This document shows positions 8,651-16,570 of a stretch of 64,000 bases of DNA, in pieces. The stretch is from Armatimonadota bacterium. Lineage in GTDB: Bacteria > Armatimonadota > Zipacnadia > JAUWAU01. Position numbers and translations under genes: made by a program. Under the pieces are notes generated by a model. It searched no databases, was not told where the DNA came from, and saw nothing but the letters and a program-made list of their open reading frames with translations. Each line of letters starts with the position of its first letter. Position 1 is the first letter of the stretch. The stretch lies in the NCBI GenBank assembly GCA_030601885.1, contig JAUWAU010000031.1, positions 18,473 through 82,472 on the forward strand. The letters run 5' to 3'.

Positions 8651-9535
8651 CTACGCCAGCCCGAGCTTGAAGACCCGGTCGGCATTGCGCCAGGCTATCT
8701 TCTCGTAGGCCTCCGGCGACATGCGTCCGCCCTCGAGGGCCTCCTTCAGGTAAGCCGGCAGCGGCGGCTCGAGCTCCACGTACGTAATGTCCGTCCCAAA
8801 CAGCAGCCGGTCCTGGAAGCGCTCCATGAACTGGTAGCCGAACGCGGGGTCGCGGCTGACGGCGTTGCAGCCGCTGCCGGCCGACAGGTCCCCGTGCAGG
8901 TTATCGTAACGCGCCATCAGCTCCACCACGCGCCCGCCTGGGGCTACATTGCCCTTGGGATAGCCCCCGCGCGTCTCGTCGGTCACGTCGCCGCTGATCT
9001 CCGCCCAGAAGGGCTGTGAGTGGCCCAGGAAAACGAGGTCGGGAAACTCCTTCAGCGTGCGTTCCAGACGCGGCAGGCCAAGGCCGTCCACAAGGCCGTA
9101 ACAGCCGCCGAACCGGGGCGCGATGTGGAAGGTGACCGGCATCTCGAACTCCTGGCAGTAGCGAAAGAGGTTCCAGACCAGTGGATCGTCGAACGCCAGG
9201 TTGGCCGTCACCTCGCCGACGCCCCGGCACCCGGCCTCCTTGTAGTACTCAAAGAAGCGAGAGAAGTCGGACTCTGAGTCGTTGCTGTCACAGCGCGGGT
9301 CCACGTTGCAGCAGGGGATGAGCCGCTCCGGATGCGAGGCGCAGAGGTCCAGCACGTCCTCGGGCGAGACGAACTGCGACCGGCATTCGGGCGAGATCCC
9401 GCACATAACGACGGCCTTGTCAATGCCCACCTCGTCCAGCTTCGCCACCATCTCGTCCGCCGTGGGATAGCGCGTGCCATTCTTGCGGGGAATGGACGCG
9501 CGCCGCGCCGCGTGCACGTGACAGTCGATGAGCAT
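8651..9535 (-). CDS. Amidohydrolase-2 family TIM-barrel metallohydrolase
   Basis: 294 aa. It starts MLIDCHVHAA, the first metal-binding HxH (His6, His8) of the amidohydrolase-related family. It also shows the later pairs PVTFHIAP and FLGHSQPFW and the active-site Asp segment LLFGTDITYVE. The C-terminus (EKIAWRNADRVFKLGL) is the usual family end, where a helix follows the barrel. Members hydrolyse or decarboxylate small carboxylic substrates. The downstream aminotransferase suggests joint action on one metabolite. The start has a GAGGTGAG ribosome-binding site. Substrate cannot be told. Confidence 0.86.
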   Translation of the reverse strand: MLIDCHVHAARRASIPRKNGTRYPTADEMVAKLDEVGIDKAVVMCGISPECRSQFVSPEDVLDLCASHPERLIPCCNVDPRCDSNDSESDFSRFFEYYKEAGCRGVGEVTANLAFDDPLVWNLFRYCQEFEMPVTFHIAPRFGGCYGLVDGLGLPRLERTLKEFPDLVFLGHSQPFWAEISGDVTDETRGGYPKGNVAPGGRVVELMARYDNLHGDLSAGSGCNAVSRDPAFGYQFMERFQDRLLFGTDITYVELEPPLPAYLKEALEGGRMSPEAYEKIAWRNADRVFKLGLA

Positions 9536-9741
9536 GGGCTCTCACCTCGCGCGGGCCTTCTATACAAGCGGGCGAATGACCTCTCACACGAGGCAAATCG
9601 TGCGGCCGGCAAGCAGTCGCAATACGAGGTCGGTGGGCGCGATCAAGTAAGGAGTCCGCCGGTCGCAGCGAGGAGTCCAGCCGAGGTAGAAATGGGACGT
9701 GTTGGGCGTGGAAGGCACGCTGAGCAGGGCACCCGTCAGCA

Positions 9742-10203
9742 TCAAGCGGCTGTCTCGTCGCCCGCTTGCCGTTGTCGCCATTTTGCGTGCCACTCACGCT
9801 CCCGCTCGTGCCTTTCGAGAGCGTGTTGTCGCTTCTCGCGGAACACCCTGTCGCGCAGGTCAAAGAACGCATGAAGGTCCTTGGGGACTGGTTCAGTGAC
9901 CCTATACCCGTTCAGGAACTCGTTGCAGGCGCGACAGCAAGTCACCAAGTTGGCTATGTCCGACACCCATTCGCCTGGATAGTCGAGGGCGCGCACAGTG
10001 GAGGCTGGGACGACGTGATCCACTGAGAAATCGAGCCACGATTCATAAGGCGCGCCGAGTTCCCGGCCGCAGTACGTGCACGATGTGCCACATTGCTCGA
10101 ACACAGGCGGCCCGTAGCCATGCCGGGCTGTACCGTCGCCCATGCAGGGCGGTCCGAGCAGTTTGCGTCCTCCGCAGCAGTACCGCTCAAACGGCAGCAT
10201 CAT
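9742..10203 (-). CDS. HNH endonuclease
   Basis: 153 aa from ATG 10203 (MMLPFERYCC), with GGGGGTG upstream. The nuclease core has CTYCG (C42, C45) followed by the HNH strand-loop FSVDHVVPAS (Asp62-His63), then NLVTCCRACNEFLNGYRV, carrying the Asn and the second CxxC of a zinc-stabilised HNH fold. A long basic, Arg/His/Glu-rich helix forms the C-terminus (residues ~118-150). It is transcribed in the same direction as the RNA-polymerase-like gene, about 220 bp downstream of it. It may belong to the same accessory unit or be an independent solitary nuclease. Zn-type HNH is secure; role is open. Confidence 0.85.
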   Translation of the reverse strand: MMLPFERYCCGGRKLLGPPCMGDGTARHGYGPPVFEQCGTSCTYCGRELGAPYESWLDFSVDHVVPASTVRALDYPGEWVSDIANLVTCCRACNEFLNGYRVTEPVPKDLHAFFDLRDRVFREKRQHALERHEREREWHAKWRQRQAGDETAA

Positions 10204-10422
10204 GCTCACCCCCGTCGGTGCACGGCGCGCCGTGATGGCTGCGACGTTACTGCTGTAAGCAGCAGCACGTTGTACCAATGGTTTATTCTTCCATGTATGG
10301 GCCCTTGCGCCCAACACAAACTCGGATATTCCGCCTTTCGGTCGCTGGTGGAAAAGCGAACGCCGCCGCCATTGCGGCCGCGACGTTCTTCCGGTTGCCG
10401 ATTCTGGCACTACCCCCGTCTT

Positions 10423-13400
10423 TCAGTCCTGACCCGATGCCTCCGGCCTCAGCCCCACAAACAGCCGCACATCCGCGTCCGTCAACGGATCGACCTCCCG
10501 CTTGAGCGCCGCCGCAGCGAACACCTGGCCGGGATTGTCCAAGCGCAGCGCCCGCGCGAGGACGCTATCGCCGCGCGGGAGCAGATTATCGCGGAGGCTC
10601 GACAGCACGGGCCCGACGTGCGATGCGACGGCCTGTAGAGCCCGGCGCATGGGCCCGATGGAGGCCAGGTGTTCCTCTGGCGCAATGCCGTCTCGCAGCC
10701 CGCGCGTCACGACGGGGCCACCGGAGAGAAGGCCGTCGAGGGCGCCTCGGGGGCCGATGATCTGCCGAAGCTGCCCAATCGAGCCGCGAGCGCCGCTGCG
10801 AATCGCCAGCACTTGCGGGCCCACGTCCGGATCGTGCACGCCTGCCTGGCTCAGGATAGCGCTCTCAACGGCATCGCAGTGCGCCATCCACGCGTACGGG
10901 TAGCGATGCGATGGCATCGCCGGCAAACTCAGGCGTGTGCCGATGAAGGGATGAATCGAGGCGCCCGAGCGTGTCGCTGCTGCCGTCCCGAGCGCCAGAA
11001 GCTGGTCCAGTGTCTCCAGTAGCACGGCGGCACCAGAGCTTTCCAGTGCCTGCGCCAGAGCATCCATCAGCCAGGCGCGAGTGAGCCTCTCGGGCGGGTC
11101 CGGGAGCGCCGCAGGCCAGGACTTGAGCAGCTCCTCGCGCGAGTCCGGCAAGCTGGCTGCGTACGCCAGACCGAGAAGAATGGCGTGCTCGGGCGTCAGG
11201 TACCCTATCATGGCTCCCGGGTCGCGCTTGAGATGCCCTTCGATCGTCAGCCCCTCTTTGGCCTCCTGCTGCGCCGCGTGCGTCACGGGGAGGAAGATCG
11301 CGGCCTGGTCGCCATCGAAGTCGCCGTTAAACAGGCGACAGCAGAGCGGATGCAGTCGTATGGATGGGCCAGGGCGCAGGACAGGACAGAAGGCCGTAAT
11401 GTTGGTGGGCGCCCAGGTGGGAGCTCGATCCATGAGCACCACGTTCTCTGCCATGACCGTCTCCAACGCCTCCCGCGCTCGCGGCCCACGCGATGCCGCC
11501 TGCTCTTTGCCGATCTGCCGGGCCACCAGCGGCTCGAACAGCACCCACGCCATCTCCTCCGGGATGCCGATCTGCCCCAGTTTGAGGTCGAGGCCCGGAG
11601 CCAGAACAGCCCGGGCGCTGAAGGCCACCTGGTTGCCCGCGCGGAGAGCGTCCCTTACGGGCAGTCCATTGAGCAGTTCCTGCACGGCGCGCGCGAGCCC
11701 CTCGGCTCCCGCCTGCCTCGCACTGTCGGGCGAAGTGCAGCGCAAGGATTGAGTCGCGCGCCTGTTGGCCTCGACAAATGCCGTGTAGGCCTCATTCTCG
11801 CCGTCGGCTGGGCCGAGATGCGTGAGTGTGTGCTCCGGACACCACGGGTGGGGGACCGCCGCCGCAAGTCCCACGTCCTCGGCGCCCGGCTGGGCAAATT
11901 CGAATCGTACGCTCGTGCCGTCGAATTCCATACTGATGCCGGCCGTGTGGAGCTGTCGGCGGAGCTTCTCGAATGCCGGCGAGGGAGGAACCGCCTGCTC
12001 GACGGGGCCACGGGACAGCTCGTCAGGAAGCGCCTCGATGCCCGGCCGGTCTAACGATCTGGTGCAGAACGTCTCCAGGATGGTCTCATAGGCCTCGGAA
12101 GCCCGCAGCGCATATCGCTCGAGTTCGCCTTGGTACTGGCCGCGCCGAAGCGGGCCCCTGAGCCATGGCACCAGCTTCGCCCGTGAGCGATGGTAGAGCT
12201 TGCCCCAGTACACGTAGCCCACCGTCGAGGGCTGTGTCAGAGCAGGGCCATTGCGCCCGTCGGTGAGCTGCATCTGGCCGCTCTCCGGCAGCTCGGCCTT
12301 CCGGAGCATCTCCCGTATCTGTTCCGGGCCCGGTCCGCCGAACGGGCGTGCCGTGACCGCCTTCCCGCTGGCGTGGGCCACATTCCCGAGCACTGCCTCC
12401 CAGATCTGGCCGAAGTTGCACCGGGTGTGCATACCGACGAAATCGAAGATCAGCTCCACCGGACGCCCGCCGGGGAGATGCGGCATTTCGTCGTCCGGCA
12501 GAATGGCGCTTACGACTCCCTTGGTGCCGTGCCGGTTGGAGAGCTTGTCCCCCATCTCCAGCGGCTCCGGGGGGGACTCCGCCGAAGCGGCTATGTCGCC
12601 CTCGCGGAGGCGGGATGCGAGCCGCTCAGCGGCCGATTCACTCACGACGATACCGTCCTCATAGTTGAGGCCCTTCCAGTGGATGAAGGCTGTCAGGAAA
12701 TTGCGGCCCACCCAGAACGCCTCGTCATCGGGCTCATTACCGGACTGCACCAGAGCCGGCTCGTGGTCGCCCAACTGAATCCACTGCCGCATCATGCCGA
12801 CGCCCATCAGTTGACGCGTTGGGTCGTTGTGCTCGAGCAGCGGCACCATGCTCGCGCCTAGCCCCAGCGCGGCGCCTGGACTGGCATCGCGCACGACGAT
12901 CCTGCCGTCGCGGATCTCCGCCCCCAGCGCCAGCGCCAGAATCCGCCCACAATTCGGGCCCTCCGGCGTCTCAAAGGGGCACGCTCTGCCGATGTGCGAC
13001 GGATGCCAGGACGCATCCTCGTCCGGCAGCACGATCCGGCGCAGGTCCGTCTCCCTCGCCAGCCAGTTCATGTCGTTTATGACGCTGCTCGTGGGCGAGT
13101 TCCGGAGGAACTCAGTGATCCACTTGCCCAGAGGCAGCCAGGCCTGCAGCAGCTCCGCCGTCCACTCAACGCCATCCGGCGGCGCCACGAGGCGCGGCTG
13201 GATCTCGTCGAATATCTGCTCTCCGACGCAGCGGATCTCGGCATGCTCCAGATCCGACCGGTCGGCAGCGATGCGAACGGTGCGTTCCTTGCCGTCCACC
13301 AGAAATGACCCATCGGCACGGGGCCCCGGCACGTTGTCGAAGCGTACCGTCACTTCGCCACTCTCGCCGCGGACGGTCAGCCGAATGGCCCAGGCGTCGT

Positions 13401-13509
13401 CGCGTTTGTCGGCGCTGTAGTCCACGAGGTTAACGAGCTCGGCGAACGCGGCGGGCAATCGCTCGCGCACCAGTTTTCGGAAACTCTCCACATGAGGATG
13501 TTGCGTCAT
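10423..13509 (-). CDS. Compact single-chain beta/beta'-like DNA-dependent RNA polymerase
   Basis: 1,028 aa from ATG 13509, the ATG of the ATGA overlap with the upstream sigma gene. The first part matches the beta subunit: CPFETPEGPNCG (177-188), LEHNDPTRQLMGVGMMRQ (225-242), NYEDGIVVSE (282-291), GDKLSNRHGTKG (320-331) keeping both catalytic-barrel lysines, NFGQIWE (365-371) and GELERYALRASEAYETI (461-477). The second part matches beta': a clamp-helix-like segment (~575-614), SARAVLAPGLDLKLGQIGIP (631-650), MDRAPTW (693-699), NGDFDGDQ (728-735) with the three metal-binding Asp at 730, 732 and 734, the F-loop SGARGSIGQLRQIIGPRG (905-922), and a bridge-helix-like stretch (~936-975). It ends ~50 residues later. 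I see no beta' N-terminal zinc ribbon, jaw or LTxRTFHxGG trigger loop. Normal beta plus beta' total about 2,500 aa. Core-RNAP homology is secure; template and promoter are unknown. Confidence 0.93.
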   Translation of the reverse strand: MTQHPHVESFRKLVRERLPAAFAELVNLVDYSADKRDDAWAIRLTVRGESGEVTVRFDNVPGPRADGSFLVDGKERTVRIAADRSDLEHAEIRCVGEQIFDEIQPRLVAPPDGVEWTAELLQAWLPLGKWITEFLRNSPTSSVINDMNWLARETDLRRIVLPDEDASWHPSHIGRACPFETPEGPNCGRILALALGAEIRDGRIVVRDASPGAALGLGASMVPLLEHNDPTRQLMGVGMMRQWIQLGDHEPALVQSGNEPDDEAFWVGRNFLTAFIHWKGLNYEDGIVVSESAAERLASRLREGDIAASAESPPEPLEMGDKLSNRHGTKGVVSAILPDDEMPHLPGGRPVELIFDFVGMHTRCNFGQIWEAVLGNVAHASGKAVTARPFGGPGPEQIREMLRKAELPESGQMQLTDGRNGPALTQPSTVGYVYWGKLYHRSRAKLVPWLRGPLRRGQYQGELERYALRASEAYETILETFCTRSLDRPGIEALPDELSRGPVEQAVPPSPAFEKLRRQLHTAGISMEFDGTSVRFEFAQPGAEDVGLAAAVPHPWCPEHTLTHLGPADGENEAYTAFVEANRRATQSLRCTSPDSARQAGAEGLARAVQELLNGLPVRDALRAGNQVAFSARAVLAPGLDLKLGQIGIPEEMAWVLFEPLVARQIGKEQAASRGPRAREALETVMAENVVLMDRAPTWAPTNITAFCPVLRPGPSIRLHPLCCRLFNGDFDGDQAAIFLPVTHAAQQEAKEGLTIEGHLKRDPGAMIGYLTPEHAILLGLAYAASLPDSREELLKSWPAALPDPPERLTRAWLMDALAQALESSGAAVLLETLDQLLALGTAAATRSGASIHPFIGTRLSLPAMPSHRYPYAWMAHCDAVESAILSQAGVHDPDVGPQVLAIRSGARGSIGQLRQIIGPRGALDGLLSGGPVVTRGLRDGIAPEEHLASIGPMRRALQAVASHVGPVLSSLRDNLLPRGDSVLARALRLDNPGQVFAAAALKREVDPLTDADVRLFVGLRPEASGQD

Positions 13510-14072
13510 TCCTCTTCCTCCCAGCGCGCGGCCAGCCACTGTGTAGCGGAGTGGAGGCGCGATTTGACGGTTCCCAATGGCACATCGAGCTGATCGGCAA
13601 TCTCCTGTAACTTCATGGCCTCCAGGCGAGCGAGGCGCAGGACCGTTTGCTTGTCCTCTGGCATTTGCTCCACCAGTTCCAGCAGGCGCGATGCCTGGTG
13701 ACGGAGCTCCGCCTCGTTAGTGGTGGAGCCGCTGAGGGTACAGCTCGAGAGCACTGCGTCGCCCAGATCCTCGTGCTCGTCCGCCATGTCGCTCAAAGGC
13801 TTGGTGCTCCGTCGGCGGCGGATGTGGTTGAGCGCGAGGTTGGTGGCAATCCGCAGCAGCCAGGCCAGCGGCGAGCCGCGAGCCTCCCACTGATGCGCTC
13901 TGTCCCAGAGTCGCAGCAGCGCGTCCTGGCGCAGGTCCTCCGCGTCGTCGGGGCCTACGTACCGGCGCAGGTGCAGGCGGAGCGTTCGCTCGTGCCTACT
14001 CGCGAAGGCCTCGAGCGCATCCGAATCCCCGCCCTGCACCCGCCTCATCAGCTCGGCGTCAGACTGTGCCAT
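13506..14072 (-). CDS. ECF-type sigma factor coupled to the compact RNA polymerase
   Basis: 188 aa from ATG 14072 (MAQSDAELMRRVQGGD), with GGAG five bases upstream; an upstream in-frame ATG at 14099 is possible. Region 2 contains DAEDLRQDALLRLWDRA (2.2/2.3) and SPLAWLLRIATNLALNHIRR (2.4). Region 4 contains LVEQMPEDKQTVLRLARLEA and the recognition helix-turn-helix LQEIADQLDVPLGTVKSRL. Its stop overlaps the start of the polymerase gene by four bases (ATGA), so the two are translationally coupled and probably made together. No anti-sigma gene is adjacent. The simplest inference is a specificity factor dedicated to the neighbouring polymerase, though it could equally use the cellular core enzyme to express it. 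Confidence 0.92.
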   Translation of the reverse strand: MAQSDAELMRRVQGGDSDALEAFASRHERTLRLHLRRYVGPDDAEDLRQDALLRLWDRAHQWEARGSPLAWLLRIATNLALNHIRRRRSTKPLSDMADEHEDLGDAVLSSCTLSGSTTNEAELRHQASRLLELVEQMPEDKQTVLRLARLEAMKLQEIADQLDVPLGTVKSRLHSATQWLAARWEEEE

Positions 14073-14202
14073 TGGGGCTCCACGTATCCGACACATCACC
14101 CGCCGTAAGGTTCACATGTCGCCACTGCACTCGGAAGGACCCGGCCACACGGCTGGTCAACTCGGCTTCGATCCTCGTAAGGAGACTCCTGGGAGCAACG
14201 CC

Positions 14203-15639
14203 ATGAACGTGATCTGCATCTGCCTCGACACATTCCGCACCGACATCGTCGGCCCGGGCAAGAAGCTGAGCTTCGTCGAGACGCCCAATCTGGACCAACT
14301 GATGCGCGAGAGCGTCGTGTTCGATCGTGCGTACGGCGAGGCGCAGGCGACCATCCAGATGCGCCTGGCGTTCTGGACCGGCTATCGCACCTTTCCGTAT
14401 CGCGAGAACCCGGGCAACCGGGGGTTGATGACGCAATCCCTCGGCTGGCACCGCATCCCTGACTCGCGCACCACTCTCTCCGAGATACTCTTCGAGCACG
14501 GCTACGTGACCGGCTTCGTCACGGACGTCTTCCACATGTTCAAGCCCAACATGAACTTTCACCGGGGCTTCATGCACTGGCACTTCGTGCGCGGGCAGGA
14601 GGCCGACCCGGTTCGCTGCGGGCCGCTGGATGCGGTGGACATCCGCCCCCACGTGCCCGACGACGAGGTCGATGGGCCGATGCACGCAGGCCTGCGCCAG
14701 TACCTCATCGGTGTACAGGACCGCCGGACCGAGCTCGACTACTTCACGCCACAGGTCTTCAACGGCGCCATCCGCTTCCTGGAGGACAACCACCGCCGGC
14801 CGCCATTCTTCCTGTGGATTGACAGCTTCGCCCCCCACGAGTACTGGGATCCGCCGAGGTATTTCGCCGACCGGTACTACAGCAATCCCGAGGCCAAGGA
14901 CTTCATCCTGCCGCAGATCGGTCAGGATCGCCACCGGCAGACGAAGAAGACCGAGGCCGACATCGAGCGCACCAAGGCGCTCTACTACGGATACGTCACC
15001 TTCGTGGACAAGTGGATCGGGGCGCTGCTCAACAAGCTCGACGATATGCGGCTGTGGGACGACACCATCGTGATGTTCACCAGCGACCACGGCACCGAGC
15101 TCATGGACAACGGCGTGTTCAGCAAGAACATCCACGGCCCGCGCGACTACAATCATCGGATCAACTGGATGATCCGCATGCCGGGCAAGCAGCACTCCGG
15201 CACGCACGTGGAGCCCTTTGTCCTGAGCCACGACTGGCCCGCCACTATCCTCGATCTGCTCGGCATCGAGCCGCCGGAGCCCATCGAGGGCCGCAGCGTC
15301 TGGCCGCTCGTGACCGGCGAGGCCACCGATCTGCATGGCGACACTATCATCACGGCGTGGACGTCGCGCGCCTGCGTTCGAGATCGCGAATGGGCCTACA
15401 TCATCGATACGGTCCAGCCCGACGCCCGGGCGGAGCTGTTCCACACGGCCAGCGACCCGTACGAGGCGAAGAACGTGGCGGCCGACCATCCGCAGATCGT
15501 CAAGGACCGCCGCCGTCGCCTGGAGGACTTCCTCGGCGGCCCGCTGCCCTTCGAGTACGCCCACAAGGTGGACCTGCGGAGCATGATGACCATGGCGCGG
15601 CATCTGGAGATTCGTCGGCGGCTCGGCATGCCGATTTGA
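14203..15639 (+). CDS. Sulfatase-fold hydrolase without the formylglycine cysteine
   Basis: 478 aa from ATG 14203. It shows the alkaline-phosphatase/sulfatase fold: metal site MNVICICLDTFRTD at the N-terminus, TPNLDQLM, FTSDHGTELMDNG with the Asp-His metal ligands, and a C-terminal ELFHTASDPYEAKNVA typical of arylsulfatases. Where sulfatases have C-x-P-S-R followed by a leucine-rich TG segment, this protein has ATIQMRLAFWTG, placing Thr50 at the nucleophile position. Thr nucleophiles occur in phosphodiesterase and phosphotransferase members of the superfamily, so a phosphoryl substrate is more likely than a sulfate ester. No signal peptide is seen, so it is probably cytoplasmic. Divergent from the sigma/RNAP operon. 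Confidence 0.82.
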   Translation: MNVICICLDTFRTDIVGPGKKLSFVETPNLDQLMRESVVFDRAYGEAQATIQMRLAFWTGYRTFPYRENPGNRGLMTQSLGWHRIPDSRTTLSEILFEHGYVTGFVTDVFHMFKPNMNFHRGFMHWHFVRGQEADPVRCGPLDAVDIRPHVPDDEVDGPMHAGLRQYLIGVQDRRTELDYFTPQVFNGAIRFLEDNHRRPPFFLWIDSFAPHEYWDPPRYFADRYYSNPEAKDFILPQIGQDRHRQTKKTEADIERTKALYYGYVTFVDKWIGALLNKLDDMRLWDDTIVMFTSDHGTELMDNGVFSKNIHGPRDYNHRINWMIRMPGKQHSGTHVEPFVLSHDWPATILDLLGIEPPEPIEGRSVWPLVTGEATDLHGDTIITAWTSRACVRDREWAYIIDTVQPDARAELFHTASDPYEAKNVAADHPQIVKDRRRRLEDFLGGPLPFEYAHKVDLRSMMTMARHLEIRRRLGMPI

Positions 15640-15731
15640 TGTGCGCCGGCGTGAAACATATTTGCCGCTGGAGCGTCATAGGATACGGATGGCCGTTGGC
15701 AGCACCGGCGAGCCCACTGGAGGGAAGGACC

Positions 15732-16547
15732 ATGCGGCACCCGACATGGAGTGTAACAGTGATCGTTTTGGCAGTCCTGGTCGCAGCTTCGTACGCATCC
15801 GCCGATACCGTGGTGCTACAGGTGAAGCATCAGGATGCGGCCCGTATGGCCCAGTGTCTGCCAGAGCTGATCAAGAGCCTCGCGCCCCGCTTGGGGATCC
15901 TTGAGGGGGAACTGACCGATGTCTCGGCGGCCGCCGTGCTGGAGCGAAACGAACTGAAGGTATCCGGCCCAGGCGTGGCGCTGGAGCTGGCGCGGCAGGT
16001 CGTACGGGCGCTCGACGTCCCGGCTCAGCTCGTCTGGCTCAAGGCCGTGATAGTGCGGACCGAGAATCCCGCGGAGATACTCCGGCTGCCCGCGAACTCC
16101 TCTATCACGGTCGCGATAGACGGCGAGCCAATCAGCATCCCGTACGCGGTGCTCGGGCTTCCCCCGCCGATCCCGCGTGATGAGACAACGCTCGTGTGCA
16201 TCTCAAACCCGGACGTCGCCTGCCTCGAGCGAGCGGCTGCCCCCCACCGCCTCATCGCGGCGCCGCAGATCGTCTCGCTGTCCCGGCAGAAGGCGACGCT
16301 CAGCGCCACCGGCGTTGGCGGTTTGCAATACCAGGTAGCCTTCGTCCCGTCCGTGCTCCCTGACGGATCCATCTCCGTCGCCCTCCACCTTTACCACCAC
16401 GCCGACGTCGGTAGGTCCAACAATATCGAGTTGGCTTATGTCGCCCGCGACGCCGAGCCGTGGGCCTTCGCGCTTTTGCACCCACCGCACGACGAAGAGC
16501 CGACGACTGTCTTCGTCGTCACGGTGAGTACGTCGGAGCTGAAATAG
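15732..16547 (+). CDS. Exported secretin-like protein (truncated type II/III secretin domain)
   Basis: 271 aa with a signal peptide (residues 1-24, ending ASYASA) and a GGGAAGGA ribosome-binding site. An N-domain-like half (QVKHQDAARMAQCLPELIKS, then LSGPG-like VSGPGVALELARQVVRALDV, then QLVWLKAVIVRTE) precedes a beta-rich C-terminal half. That half has RLIAAPQIVSLSRQKATLSA and VLPDGSISVALHLYHH, which resembles the start of the secretin gate domain (P.i.tl..q.A.i..G, ...DG.I.l.i). It is much shorter than a GspD/PilQ protein and lacks the late barrel strands and S-domain. It may be a secretin-derived outer-membrane or periplasmic accessory protein. Confidence 0.62.
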   Translation: MRHPTWSVTVIVLAVLVAASYASADTVVLQVKHQDAARMAQCLPELIKSLAPRLGILEGELTDVSAAAVLERNELKVSGPGVALELARQVVRALDVPAQLVWLKAVIVRTENPAEILRLPANSSITVAIDGEPISIPYAVLGLPPPIPRDETTLVCISNPDVACLERAAAPHRLIAAPQIVSLSRQKATLSATGVGGLQYQVAFVPSVLPDGSISVALHLYHHADVGRSNNIELAYVARDAEPWAFALLHPPHDEEPTTVFVVTVSTSELK

Positions 16548-16570
16548 CATCCCGCAAGGGCGTAGCGTTC

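Noticed and set aside
9742..14072. A complete prophage around the compact polymerase.
   Set aside because: No capsid, terminase, tail, portal or integrase genes flank it; neighbours are metabolic enzymes and a sulfatase-fold protein. A mobile origin remains possible but is not shown.
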